A stretch of 41,549 nucleotides of DNA, from NCBI GenBank assembly GCA_021788115.1, contig JAJYLA010000018.1, forward strand, positions 1-41,549. Direction: 5' to 3'. The notes under the pieces are model-generated. The model was not told where the DNA came from and did not search any database. It saw only the letters and a list, made by a program, of their open reading frames with translations. Positions 1 through 8,702 of the stretch are shown one piece after another (position 1 is the first letter of the stretch; the number at the start of each line of letters is the position of its first letter). This DNA is from Actinomycetes bacterium. GTDB lineage: Bacteria > Actinomycetota > Acidimicrobiia > Acidimicrobiales > Palsa-688. The position numbers were made by a program, and so were the translations under genes.

Positions 1-2445
1 GCGCCGTGCGCGGACGGGCCGCCCGGCCAGCCGGGGCGGGGCGCCGGGCCGGGGGCGCCTGGTCAACTCGGCGACGAAGGGGGACGGCTCGCTGGCGTCG
101 GAGAGGATCACCACCTCGGCCCGGGCGCGAGTGAGCGCGACGTGGAACACTCGCCTCTCCTCCTCGACCGACGTGGCGAGGCGGTGCGGGAAGAGCCCGC
201 TGGTGGCGCCGATGACAGCCACGCGCGGCCACTCGCGGCCCTTGACGCGGTGAACCGTGGACAGCGTCACGCCGGCCGACGGCGCGCGACCGCCCAGGCT
301 GGCCCTCAGCCACGATTCGAAGGTGGCGGCGTCCGGATGCAGCGCCGCGACCTGCTCGAGGGCGGCAAGGTCGTCACCATGGCTCGAGCGGTCCGCTTCG
401 CCCCGCGACGCGTCGAGGGAAGCGAGCGTCGCCCCCAGGCCGATCTGCTCGCGCACGGCGCGCAGGATCTCGGCGGTGCTCCCCTTCCTCGCGGCGCGCC
501 GCAAGATCTCGAGGTCGTCGGCGTAGGAGTCGACCTTCGGGCCGTCTCCCCCTGTCAGCCGGCTTGCCAGGCGCCGCAGCCGGGCGACCGACGTGACCGA
601 CGGCTCGGTCATCATGTCGGCGACCTTCGGGGCGATGCGCCGCGACGGCCGCCGCACGGTCTCCGCCACATCGGACCGCGCGATCCTCTCGGGCGCCAGC
701 GCGATCCGGAGGTAAGCCAGGGTGGTGCGGATCCCGGTGCGCCCGAGTACCGACGCGTCCACGGGACGGTCGCAGGGGACCCCGGACTCGGACAGGCGAA
801 CCTGCACGGGCAGCAGAGCCGAGTTCACCCGGGCGAGGATCGCCATCTCCGTGTACGCGGCGCCGGACTGCCGCCAGGACTCCACCAGGGTGGCGGCCTC
901 CACCGCGGCGGCAGTGCCCTCGACGCGCCGGATCTGCAGGCCGGCGCCGTCGCGCGCCGCCCCGCCGGGAGACCGCATCGTCTTGTCGATGCGCCGGACG
1001 TTGTGGCTGAGCAGACACCGGGCGGCGTCCACCACCGCCGGCGGGCAGCGGTAGTTCACCTCGAGGGCGTGGCTCGAGGCTCCGGGGAAGTACTGGCCGA
1101 AGCGGATGAGGAACTCGGGACTGGCCCCGGCGTAGGCGTAGATGACCTGGTCGTCGTCGCCCACGCCGAATACCTGGAAGCCGGGGGCGGCCACCAGCCG
1201 CAGGAGCAGGAGGTACGCGGGTGTGAGATCCTGGAACTCGTCGACGAGGAGGTGGCGGGCGGCGCCCTGTGCGGCGGCGCGCGCCGCCGGGTCGTGAAGG
1301 AGGATCTCCACGGCGAGGTAGATCTGCTCGTCGAAGTCGAGGCATCCCTCCCCGGCCAGGATCTCGCGGTAGCGGCCGAACGCGCCGGTGATGCCCTCGG
1401 CGTCGGCCACCCGCTCCTCGGCTTCCCGGGGAGCCACCAGCCCGAGGCGGATCATCGAAAGGGCTTCCAGGTAGGGGGCGAGCACGTCGGTGTTTGCCTG
1501 GCGGCGCACCGGCACGAGTCCCTCGAGGATCCGCCGCACCCGGGTCTCCTCGATGACCGTGCGCCGCCGGCGGGGTCCGCCGATGTCGCCGTTGCAGATG
1601 GCCAGGGCCAGCGAGTGGATCGTTCGGACGTGGCACCCGAGGCCCGCGGTGCGCTCGACGAGCTCTTCGGCCGCCCGCCGGTTGTAGGCGACGGCAGTGA
1701 GGGCGTCCGGCTCCACCGACCGGTCGACGAGAAGGTGGCGGATCCGTTCGGTCAGCACCCTGGTCTTGCCGGATCCGGCGGGGGCGATGATCCTCGCCGC
1801 GCCGCTCCTGTGGGCGACGGCGGCGAGCTGGTCAGGGGCGAGGTCGGCGCCGGGGGCGAGGTCGGCGCCGGGGGCGAGGTTGGCACCGGGGGCGAGGTCG
1901 GCGCCGGGGGCGGCGTGGCCGACAGGGACGAGGCGGCCTCTCTCGATCGACTCGCGATGCACCACCGCCGCGGCGCCGATACCGCCGGCAGGGCCCGGCG
2001 GGAAGGGCTCGTGGGGGCCGCCGTCGCACCACGCGGGCGTTCCGTCGGGGAGGATCACGTCGGCGGGGCCGCCGGGCCGGGCCCCGGCCCGTGCGGCCTT
2101 GCGAGCCCACCACCACACCGGCTCCCCGGCCCGCGCGTCGTAGTTGTTGGCCCAGACGAGGAAGTGCAGCCTCTCCCGCTCGAACGCGAATCCGGGGTCG
2201 ATCTCGTAGACCGGAGCGCCGCACGTCTCGGGCCGGCGCAGGTCTGCGGCGCTGATGCGAAGCTCCACGACGACCGGTCGCCGGCGCAGCCACGCGTCGT
2301 GAAGCCGCTCGACGCAGGGCGCAGGGCCGGCGAGCACGACGTCGTCGACGACCACCCTCTCCACGCCGGCGAAGCCCGGCGGGGCGGGCGTCTGCGGGGC
2401 GACGACCACGCCGCGGCCCAGAGCGGCCGGCCCGGGATAGCCCAT
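1..2445 (-). CDS. UvrD/PcrA-family ATP-dependent DNA helicase (3' end outside the window)
   Basis: Superfamily 1 helicase that unwinds DNA by ATP hydrolysis, presumably in repair. Seen: a Walker A motif APAGSGKT with its lysine at residue 227, a Walker B/DExx motif VDEFQD at 401-406, and C-terminal motifs VHRVKGREWP and VALTRAR near 740-780. About 815 residues are present and no stop is reached before base 1. Residues 1-205 lie before the helicase core and hold a domain I do not recognise, with a PVWWWARKAARAG stretch. A linker of APGADL repeats follows just before the core. The ATG at 2445 is favoured because TAGCCT lies 9 nt upstream (leaderless pattern) and the frame matches Walker A. It follows the antiporter by 12 bp. 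A C-terminal HRDC domain, as in UvrD2, cannot be judged. Confidence 0.9.
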   Translation of the reverse strand, partial: MGYPGPAALGRGVVVAPQTPAPPGFAGVERVVVDDVVLAGPAPCVERLHDAWLRRRPVVVELRISAADLRRPETCGAPVYEIDPGFAFERERLHFLVWANNYDARAGEPVWWWARKAARAGARPGGPADVILPDGTPAWCDGGPHEPFPPGPAGGIGAAAVVHRESIERGRLVPVGHAAPGADLAPGANLAPGADLAPGADLAPDQLAAVAHRSGAARIIAPAGSGKTRVLTERIRHLLVDRSVEPDALTAVAYNRRAAEELVERTAGLGCHVRTIHSLALAICNGDIGGPRRRRTVIEETRVRRILEGLVPVRRQANTDVLAPYLEALSMIRLGLVAPREAEERVADAEGITGAFGRYREILAGEGCLDFDEQIYLAVEILLHDPAARAAAQGAARHLLVDEFQDLTPAYLLLLRLVAAPGFQVFGVGDDDQVIYAYAGASPEFLIRFGQYFPGASSHALEVNYRCPPAVVDAARCLLSHNVRRIDKTMRSPGGAARDGAGLQIRRVEGTAAAVEAATLVESWRQSGAAYTEMAILARVNSALLPVQVRLSESGVPCDRPVDASVLGRTGIRTTLAYLRIALAPERIARSDVAETVRRPSRRIAPKVADMMTEPSVTSVARLRRLASRLTGGDGPKVDSYADDLEILRRAARKGSTAEILRAVREQIGLGATLASLDASRGEADRSSHGDDLAALEQVAALHPDAATFESWLRASLGGRAPSAGVTLSTVHRVKGREWPRVAVIGATSGLFPHRLATSVEEERRVFHVALTRARAEVVILSDASEPSPFVAELTRRPRPGAPPRLAGRPVRARR
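1836..1910. repeat. 18-bp in-frame tandem repeat in the helicase linker
   Basis: About four copies of an 18-bp unit begin near 1837, 1855, 1873 and 1891; the third copy carries substitutions. Each encodes APGADL/APGANL in the helicase, joining the N-terminal domain to the motor core. The unit is a multiple of three, so copy changes keep the frame. Confidence 0.9.
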
Positions 2446-2454
2446 AACCGGCGC

Positions 2455-2460
2455 AGGCTA
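2455..2460 (-). promoter_or_regulatory. -10 element (TAGCCT) of the helicase, overlapping the antiporter stop codon
   Basis: On the minus strand TAGCCT ends 9 nt before the helicase ATG at 2445, which predicts a leaderless or near-leaderless mRNA. Its first three bases are the TAG stop of the upstream antiporter gene. No Shine-Dalgarno sequence lies between. Inferred from spacing and from the same arrangement elsewhere in the window. Confidence 0.55.
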
Positions 2461-4032
2461 CCGCTCGTGGATCCCGAGGCTCGCCTCCTCGAGGTCGATC
2501 TCTCGCCGGACCGCCCGCATCACGGCGAAGCTGATCTCCCCCTCCCGGTGAAGCCGGCGGAGGACGCCGTGCTGGGCGCCCAGCAGCTCCGCGCGGACCT
2601 GGCGCATCGACGGACCCTCGGGCCTCTCGGCGTCGCCCAACTCGACGCGCGCCTGGTCGAGGCGCCGCTCGTACACCTGGCGCAGGACGTCGGCGTCCCC
2701 GACGGACACACGCTGCCCGGCGGTGAGCTCGTCGAGGCGTCGCAGCGCCGCCTCGGCGCAGCGACGCTCGGCCAGGGCGTGCTCGCGGCGCTCGGCCTCC
2801 GAACCGGCGAGCCCCATGCGCCGCATCAGCCACGGAAGCGTGGTGCCCTGGCCGACGAGGGTGACGGCGATCACGCTGAACGTCGCCACAATCAGCAGGT
2901 CCCGTCCGGGGAAGGGACGGCCCGAGACGGTCGTGGGGATGGAAAGCGCCGCGGCCAGGGAGATCGCCCCGCGCAGCCCGCTCCACCCGAGCAGCGCGCG
3001 CTCCCGCCAGGGCACCCCTCCGGTGTCGAGGATGCGCTCCCGTGGGCGGAAGCGGACGGTGGGCAGCACGGCCTGCCACCCCACCCGCACGACCACCACC
3101 ACCGCGACCGCGAGCAGGGAGCTCAGGGCGACGTCGCGCGCCGAGTGACGGCTGACCCCGCTCAGGATCGACCGCAGCTGCAGACCGACCAGCACGAACA
3201 GCGCCGACTCGAGGAGGAAGACCGCCACCTCCCAGAAGTCGGTGACGCGGATCCTGCCGGCAGGCCGCAGCTCGGCGACGGGATCCTGGCCGAGGACCAG
3301 CCCGGCGCTCAGGGTCGCCAGGACCCCGGAGAGGCCGAGCGCGTCGGCCGGCAGGTAGGCCACGAACGGGACCAGGAGCGACACCACGATCTGCGACGGT
3401 GTGTCGGTGAGCGGCCGGTGCACGCGCGACGCCAGCCACCCGACGGCGACCCCGAAGAGGGCGCCGCCGCCGGCGATCTTGACGAACGACAGCACTCCCC
3501 CGCCCACGGTCGTCGGCGATGCGGCGGCGGCGATGCCGAGCGAGAAGAGGCTGAGGGCGATCCCGTCGTTGACCAGGCTCTCGCCTTCGAGGATCACGGT
3601 CAGGTGCGGGGGGCCTTCGAGCCGCCGAAGGACCGACGTCGCCGCCACGGCGTCGGTCGGGGCGACGATCGCGCCGAGCACGAAGGCGCTCGTCCAGCGG
3701 ACGCCGGGCACCGCCGCCCACTCGACCAGCGCCACGGCGAACGTCGTGGCGAGGACGAGTCCGAAGGCGCTCAGGCCGATCGGAACCGCGTTGGCTCGCA
3801 ACTCGCGCGGGGACGTGACGAGCCCGGCGTGGTACACGAGCGGCGGCAGGAACCCGAGGAACACGACGCTCGGCCTGAGGTGGATCGACGGGATGCCCGG
3901 CACGAAGCTGGCACCGGCGCCCGCGAGCACCAGGAAAACCGGGTACGGCAGGCCCGTTCGAAGCGCCAGCGCCCTGCTGATGACCACCACCACGGCGATG
4001 CCCAGCCCGGCCACGAGCAGCGCGCCGTTCAC
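2458..4032 (-). CDS. CPA1-family Na+(K+)/H+ antiporter
   Basis: Integral membrane cation/proton exchanger for pH and cation homeostasis, 524 residues, usual for bacterial CPA1 proteins. Seen: about twelve hydrophobic segments from residue 3 to about 400. The family signature GESLVNDGIALSLFSL includes the conserved Asn-Asp, and APTDAVAATSVL is typical of the core helices. After the last membrane segment a charged cytoplasmic tail of about 110 residues (from RRMGLAGSEAERREHAL) is probably regulatory. The start is an ATG at 4032, 29 bp from the divergent methyltransferase start. The TAG stop forms part of the next gene's -10 element. The transported cation cannot be read from sequence. Confidence 0.92.
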   Translation of the reverse strand: MNGALLVAGLGIAVVVVISRALALRTGLPYPVFLVLAGAGASFVPGIPSIHLRPSVVFLGFLPPLVYHAGLVTSPRELRANAVPIGLSAFGLVLATTFAVALVEWAAVPGVRWTSAFVLGAIVAPTDAVAATSVLRRLEGPPHLTVILEGESLVNDGIALSLFSLGIAAAASPTTVGGGVLSFVKIAGGGALFGVAVGWLASRVHRPLTDTPSQIVVSLLVPFVAYLPADALGLSGVLATLSAGLVLGQDPVAELRPAGRIRVTDFWEVAVFLLESALFVLVGLQLRSILSGVSRHSARDVALSSLLAVAVVVVVRVGWQAVLPTVRFRPRERILDTGGVPWRERALLGWSGLRGAISLAAALSIPTTVSGRPFPGRDLLIVATFSVIAVTLVGQGTTLPWLMRRMGLAGSEAERREHALAERRCAEAALRRLDELTAGQRVSVGDADVLRQVYERRLDQARVELGDAERPEGPSMRQVRAELLGAQHGVLRRLHREGEISFAVMRAVRREIDLEEASLGIHER

Positions 4033-4045
4033 CGGGGCTCCCCGG

Positions 4046-4051
4046 TAGGAT
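4046..4051 (+). promoter_or_regulatory. -10 element (TAGGAT) of the methyltransferase, leaderless type
   Basis: TAGGAT lies 10 nt before the GTG at 4062 in the 29-bp divergent gap. No Shine-Dalgarno sequence is seen. A transcript would start at or within a few bases of the GTG. Confidence 0.5.
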
Positions 4052-4061
4052 CGGCGCCGCC

Positions 4062-5171
4062 GTGGGCGACGAGGACACCGCAGACCAGCAGTGGGCGAGC
4101 CGCTACGACGCGCTGGTCGACGAGCTCCGCGCCGAGGCCCGCCGGCGCCGCGAGCAAGGACTGGTGCCCGCCGACTTCGAGGAGCGCCTGGACGCGCACG
4201 CCCGGTCCCTCGCCGGCGCCGCCGCGCCCCTGCCCGAGAGGGTGCGCCAGGCGCTGGCCCCCGCCGCCGCGCGGCCCGCGCTCACCCCCGCGGCCTCCGG
4301 CGGCGCCCGCTCCGCGGTGCAGGCCTGGGCCGCTCGGGCGGTCGGCCATTCGCTGCGGGTGCTCGCCTCCCGCATCGACACGCTCGCCGACGCGACCACC
4401 GCTGCCGTGCTGGCCGTAGCCGAGGCTGTGACGCACCCCGCTGACCATACCCACGCGGACCTGGTGGCGTCTCTGGATGAGGTGCGCGACCGCCTCGCCG
4501 GCCTGGACCGCCTCCCCGCCGGCGGGCTGGCACTCGCCGACCTGCGCCGGAGAGTGGAAGCCCTCGAGGCGGCGCTGCGGCCGGTCGAACGTGGGTGGCA
4601 GCCGTGGTACCGCACCGGCGGACTGGACGAGCTCGACGACCGGGCCGGCGGTGGTGGCGCGGGCCGGGCGGTGCGGGCCGCACGCCTCGCCGAGCACGTG
4701 GCTGCCCGCCAGCCCGTGCTCGACCTGGGCTGCGGCTCCGGCGACCTCCTCGCTCTCCTGGCCGAGCGGGGCGTGGCCGCCCGCGGGGTGGACACCGACG
4801 CCCAGGCCGCGGGCCGTGCACTGGCACGGGGTCTCGCCGCCGCCACGGGGGACGCGCTGGAGGCGCTCGCGGCCGCGGACGACCGGTCGCTCGGAGCCGT
4901 GGTGATGGCCGGCGTCGCCGAGCGGCTGGCGCCCGATCAGCTCGCCGACGTTGTCGCCTCGGCCGCCGACAAGCTCTCCGCGGGAGGGGTGCTCGTCGTG
5001 GACAGCCTCGAGCCGGACGCCTTCGTCGCCGCCCTGGCGCGCGACCCGCGGGTTCGCCGCCCGGTCGACCCCGCCTACCTGGAGTGGCTGTGCCGCCAGG
5101 CGGGTTTCGAGGGCGTTTCCGTCGAGCGCGGGGCCGGCGACGACCGCTACACCCTCGTCGCCACCGCCTGA
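4062..5171 (+). CDS. Class I SAM-dependent methyltransferase with helical N-terminal half
   Basis: Predicted methyltransferase of 369 residues, probably modifying a sugar or glycan end. Residues 1-180 are alanine/arginine-rich and helical, with coiled-coil-like stretches near 135-172. The catalytic Rossmann domain follows: motif I VLDLGCGSGD at about 219-228, GVD acidic residue near 241, and a late SAGGVLVVDSLEP strand. The N-terminal coiled region plus methyltransferase layout is common in polysaccharide loci, where such proteins methylate or cap chains (family knowledge). Start GTG at 4062 is supported by TAGGAT 10 nt upstream. A GT4 gene follows after 7 bp on the same strand, so the two are likely co-transcribed. 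Substrate unknown. Confidence 0.85.
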   Translation: MGDEDTADQQWASRYDALVDELRAEARRRREQGLVPADFEERLDAHARSLAGAAAPLPERVRQALAPAAARPALTPAASGGARSAVQAWAARAVGHSLRVLASRIDTLADATTAAVLAVAEAVTHPADHTHADLVASLDEVRDRLAGLDRLPAGGLALADLRRRVEALEAALRPVERGWQPWYRTGGLDELDDRAGGGGAGRAVRAARLAEHVAARQPVLDLGCGSGDLLALLAERGVAARGVDTDAQAAGRALARGLAAATGDALEALAAADDRSLGAVVMAGVAERLAPDQLADVVASAADKLSAGGVLVVDSLEPDAFVAALARDPRVRRPVDPAYLEWLCRQAGFEGVSVERGAGDDRYTLVATA

Positions 5172-5178
5172 AGCTCCT

Positions 5179-6426
5179 GTGCGGATCCTCTACGTCGTCC
5201 AGCGCTACGGGGCGGACGTCGCCGGCGGCGCCGAGCAGCACTGCCGGCAGTTCGCGACCCGGATGGCCGCCCGGGGCCACCACGTGGAGGTGCTTACCAC
5301 CTGCGCGGTGGACGCCCGCACATGGGAGGACCGGTACCCGGCCGGCGACGAGCAACTCGACGGTGTGACGGTGCACCGCCTGAGCACTCCCCGGATCGTC
5401 GACGAGCGCCTCTACGACACTCTCGGCTGGGAGGTGCTGTGGTCCGGCAGGCGGGTTCCGCCGGCTCTGGTCGAGGTGTGGCTGCGGGCCCAGGGGCCTG
5501 TGTCGACAGTGCTGGTTCCCTGGCTGGCCGACAGGTCCGCTGGCTTCGACGTCGCCGTCTTCTTCACCTACCTGTTCTGGACGACATGGGCAGGCCTGCG
5601 CACGGCCGGGGGGCGCGTCCCGACCGTGCTGCACGCCACCGCCCACGACGAGAGGCCGTTCTGGCTGCCGATCTACGACACCGAGCTCCGCTCGCCCGAC
5701 GCGTACGCGTGGTCGACGGAAGAGGAACGCGACCTGCTGCGTCTCCGCGGGGCCGGCGCGGTGCCCGGCTCGGTCATCGGAGTCGGCATGGACCCTGCAC
5801 CGCGCGGGGCGGACGAGCACGGTTTCCGTGCCCGCCACGGGCTGGGGGACCGGCCGTACCTCTTGGTCCTCGGCAGGGTCGACCCGGGCAAGGGGAGCAC
5901 GGACCTGGCCGAATGGTTCGCCGCGTACAAGCGGCGCCGCCCCGGCCCGCTCGCCCTGGTGTTCGTCGGCGAGCGCGCCGTGGCGGTTCCGGCCCACCCC
6001 GACGTCGTGGCCACGGGCTTCGTGTCCGACGCCGAGCGCACCGGCGCTCTCCGCGGGGCGCTCGCGCTGGTGCAGCCGTCGTGGTTCGAGAGCTTCTCGA
6101 TGGTCCTGGCCGAGGCATGGGCGGCGGGCAAGCCGGCGGTCGTCCAGGCCCGCAACCCGGTCCTGGCGGCCCAGGCACGCCGCAGCGGCGGGGCGTTGCC
6201 CTTCGAGGGGTACGTCGACCTCGAGGTTGCCCTCGACGCCCTGCGGTCCGATCCGGAGCTCGCCGCCCGGCTGGGACAGGCCGGGCGGCGCTATGTCGAG
6301 CACCATTACAACTGGGAGCGCGTGCTCGCCCGCTATGAGCGCCTGCTGACGCTCGCCCGCCGGCGTTTCGCCGCCCGGGGGCGTCGCCGCCCGCCGGGAC
6401 ACCTGATCCGGGGATCAGCCGCCTGA
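5179..6426 (+). CDS. GT4-family glycosyltransferase (GT-B fold)
   Basis: Retaining glycosyltransferase of 415 residues, predicted to add a sugar to a surface glycan from a nucleotide sugar. Seen: N-terminal GT-B half starting RILYVVQRYGADVAGGAEQH, with the glycine-rich acceptor loop; C-terminal half with LVLGRVDPGKG; and an E-x7-E nucleotide-sugar site in ESFSMVLAE. It resembles the minus-strand gene at 10005-11180 along its length: both have a GGAE loop, LLTTCAxD or LLTSCAED, an xYxFW segment and HDExxF, so they are probably paralogs. The GTG at 5179 places the first beta strand at the N-terminus. The 3' end overlaps the convergent GT2 gene by 12 bp. Donor and acceptor unknown. Confidence 0.88.
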   Translation: MRILYVVQRYGADVAGGAEQHCRQFATRMAARGHHVEVLTTCAVDARTWEDRYPAGDEQLDGVTVHRLSTPRIVDERLYDTLGWEVLWSGRRVPPALVEVWLRAQGPVSTVLVPWLADRSAGFDVAVFFTYLFWTTWAGLRTAGGRVPTVLHATAHDERPFWLPIYDTELRSPDAYAWSTEEERDLLRLRGAGAVPGSVIGVGMDPAPRGADEHGFRARHGLGDRPYLLVLGRVDPGKGSTDLAEWFAAYKRRRPGPLALVFVGERAVAVPAHPDVVATGFVSDAERTGALRGALALVQPSWFESFSMVLAEAWAAGKPAVVQARNPVLAAQARRSGGALPFEGYVDLEVALDALRSDPELAARLGQAGRRYVEHHYNWERVLARYERLLTLARRRFAARGRRRPPGHLIRGSAA

Positions 6427-7626
6427 CGGCCCGATAAGCGCGGGCAGCGCGGGCAGCGCGGGCGCTACCGCCGAGCTCCTCGCAGGTAGCTTGCCTTCCA
6501 GGCCGGCGACGTCGACCCAGTCGGCGCCGGGCTGCGTCGAGCGGACCACCGACTCGTTCTCCTCGCCCAGCCGGCCGGCCGGGGTGGCGACGACGGTGTA
6601 GTGGGCGCGGCGGGCGTCGAGCCACGACCCGAGGTCGCCGGCCGCGGCGACCTCGATCCCCGCGGCGCCGGCGCCGGCCGCCCAGACGGGGTCGTCCGGG
6701 AGTGTCGGTCCGGCGACGGTGACCCGCACGTCGGGCCGGCGCGCCGCCAGACCGGCGACCGTTTCGAGCTGCGGGAGGGTGGGCTCGAGCACCAGCACCC
6801 GCTCGACGGTGAGGGAGTCGCGCGCCGCCCAGTACGCGGAGCGCCGCCCGAGCAGCTCGGTGAGGGGTGCGACGCCCGAGAGGAAGGGCGACCACCGGTC
6901 GCGCAGCACGTCGCTGTGGCGTGCCATGAGCCCGTCGGCGCGCCCGGCGCGCACGGAGGTCTGCCCTACGTGGGGCACGCGCACCTCCGAGCAGTAGAGG
7001 ACGTCGCGCCCGAGCACGTGGCGCAGGGTGAGGCACAGGTCGACGTCCTCGTTGTACGCGGGGTGGTACAGGGGATCGAAGCCGCCGGCGGCCTCGAAGT
7101 CCGAGGCGCGGACTGTCATGCACGCGCCCGACACCGCCGGCGCCCGGCGGTTGGCGGCGTGCACCGAGGGTGGGTCGCCATGGCCGAACTGGATGGGGTG
7201 GCCGTCTCCGGACACGACGACCCCCGCCTCCTGCACGGTCCCGTCGGGGTTGAGGAGCATGGGTCCCACGGCCGCGACCGAGGGGTCCTCGAACGCCCGC
7301 AGGATCGGCTCCGCCCAGCCGGCCGGGACGAAGGCGTCGGGGTTGAGGAAGCACACCAGCGGGGCGCGGGCATGGAGGGCGCCGACGTTGCTCGCAACAC
7401 CGAAACCGAGGTTGGACCGGTTGCGAACGACCGTCGCGCCGCCCACCTCGGTGTCGAGAATCTCCACCGTGCCGTCCGCCGAGGCGTTGTCGACGATCAC
7501 CACCTCGTAGGGCGGCCGGGTGTTGTCGACGAGGGCGCCGAGGGAGCGGGTGACCCACCCTGCGCTCCCCCACGTCACCATGACGACCGTCAACGCGGGG
7601 TCGGCGGCCACGGGGAAGACGATCAT
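6415..7626 (-). CDS. GT2-family glycosyltransferase with C-terminal extension
   Basis: Inverting GT-A glycosyltransferase of 403 residues, like rhamnosyl- or galactofuranosyltransferases (family inference). Seen: VVMVTWGSAGWVTRSL opening strand, VIVDNASADGT at about 40-52, LNPDAF as the DXD-like metal site near 100, and YNEDVDLCLTLRH near 190 as the acceptor-side acidic motif. After about 260 residues an extra 130-residue region follows (VERVLVLEPTLPQLE onward), apparently an alpha/beta domain of unknown role. It ends in a PAL-PAL-PAL repeat from a 9-bp tandem repeat at 6433-6463. The ATG at 7626 overlaps the preceding stop as ATGA. It is the last gene of the minus-strand operon. Confidence 0.87.
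   Translation of the reverse strand: MIVFPVAADPALTVVMVTWGSAGWVTRSLGALVDNTRPPYEVVIVDNASADGTVEILDTEVGGATVVRNRSNLGFGVASNVGALHARAPLVCFLNPDAFVPAGWAEPILRAFEDPSVAAVGPMLLNPDGTVQEAGVVVSGDGHPIQFGHGDPPSVHAANRRAPAVSGACMTVRASDFEAAGGFDPLYHPAYNEDVDLCLTLRHVLGRDVLYCSEVRVPHVGQTSVRAGRADGLMARHSDVLRDRWSPFLSGVAPLTELLGRRSAYWAARDSLTVERVLVLEPTLPQLETVAGLAARRPDVRVTVAGPTLPDDPVWAAGAGAAGIEVAAAGDLGSWLDARRAHYTVVATPAGRLGEENESVVRSTQPGADWVDVAGLEGKLPARSSAVAPALPALPALIGPSGG
6433..6463. repeat. 9-bp in-frame tandem repeat
   Basis: Three copies of gcgggcagc-like units, the last imperfect, encode the PALPALPAL end of the GT2 protein. Confidence 0.8.
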
Positions 7627-8702
7627 CGGCGCACGTGCCGCGCTCCGCGGCGGGCGAGGCTCGCCAACCAGCGGTGGAGCCGGACGGCGGGGGTCGACTC
7701 GAGGCGGTGAAGCTTCGCCTCGGCGACCAGGCGGGCGTACTCCTCGTGACCCTGCTGTCGTTCCACGAACGCCAGCCGGTGGTACAGCTCCCCCATCGCG
7801 GCCCGGTCCCACAGCCGGCGGGCGCGCTCAGCTTCGAGGTCGGCGGCGACGGTGTCCGCCCGGTCGGCCTGCTCGGCGGCCCAGGCTGCGAAGGCGTCGG
7901 GGTGGCGCCGCCGGGACGCCGACACGGCCTCGCGCGCGAGGCGGTCCACCTCGGCGTGGAGGGCGGAGAGCCTCGCGCCGGCGGAGCCGCCGCCAGAGGC
8001 CGGGGCGGCTCCGGCGAGGGCGCCGGCGAGGGCGCCGGCGAGCTGCGCCCGGTTGGCCACCACGGAGACGCCGGCGGCGGCGGCGAGCCGCTGGCGCTCT
8101 TCGTCCGCGGGGACGTCGGTGTCCGGACCGGCCGCGGCACCCGAGCAGAAGAGGGCCCCGCGGCCCTGGAGGGCCGCGGCGGCGGCCAGCGGCAGGGCGG
8201 CCGGCCCGGCCACGACCACGGACGCAACGCTGCAGGCCGCCGCCCGATCGGCGTCGGACGCCCAGGCGGGGAGCGCCCAGCGGACATCCGGCGCGCCATC
8301 TCCGTCCACCACGACCACCTCGAACCCGGCGCCGGCGCCGGCCACGCGGATGATGTCGGCCGACCAGGCCTCGTCGAGACTGGAGAGCGCGACGAGGGTG
8401 GGTCCTTCGCCGGCGGGCGGCAGCCAGCCGGCGACGCGACCCGTGCCCACCCTCTTGCGCAGCACGTCGGGGGCCAGGTCGCCGGCCAGCCCCGCCAGCG
8501 GCACCGGCGACGTCCCGGTGGCGTCGACCGTCAGATCCCAGTCGCCGGCAGGCCCCGGCTCTCCCGCCGCGACGCGCCCGTCCGGCAGCCGGGCGGCGAG
8601 GGCCGCAGCCAGGCCCGACGCCGCGAGCCGGCCGGCCCAACCCGGCGAACCGGTCACGAGGACGCGGCAGGGGCCGCGCTCAACCGTCGGAAGGTCGCTC
8701 AT
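7623..8702 (-). CDS. Uncharacterised protein in the glycosyltransferase operon
   Basis: I do not recognise this 359-residue protein. It starts RVLVTGSPGWAGRLAASGLAAAL, a beta strand, glycine loop and helix typical of a nucleotide-binding or GT-B Rossmann unit. Alternating strands and helices follow to about residue 210 (FEVVVVDGDG, SVVVAGPAAL, GALFCSG). Then come an ALAGALAGALAG repeat and a charged helical C-terminal third ending in RLHRWLASLARRGARHVRR. No E-x7-E, DXD or SAM motif is visible, so a degenerate glycosyltransferase-like partner is possible but unproven. The start overlaps the upstream GT4 gene by 23 bp and the stop overlaps the GT2 start by 4 bp, so it is translated with enzymes of glycan assembly. 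Confidence 0.75.
   Translation of the reverse strand: MSDLPTVERGPCRVLVTGSPGWAGRLAASGLAAALAARLPDGRVAAGEPGPAGDWDLTVDATGTSPVPLAGLAGDLAPDVLRKRVGTGRVAGWLPPAGEGPTLVALSSLDEAWSADIIRVAGAGAGFEVVVVDGDGAPDVRWALPAWASDADRAAACSVASVVVAGPAALPLAAAAALQGRGALFCSGAAAGPDTDVPADEERQRLAAAAGVSVVANRAQLAGALAGALAGAAPASGGGSAGARLSALHAEVDRLAREAVSASRRRHPDAFAAWAAEQADRADTVAADLEAERARRLWDRAAMGELYHRLAFVERQQGHEEYARLVAEAKLHRLESTPAVRLHRWLASLARRGARHVRR
8003..8045. repeat. 12-bp in-frame tandem repeat
   Basis: About three copies of a ggcgagggcgcc-type unit encode ALAGALAGALAG in the uncharacterised protein. Confidence 0.7.

Noticed and set aside
142-4419. A 1425-codon open frame on the plus strand
   Set aside because: It is the mirror of the helicase and antiporter genes. 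Its translation is Arg/Gly/Pro/Asp-rich with no domain, while the opposite strand has clear motifs. Long antisense frames are expected at this GC content.
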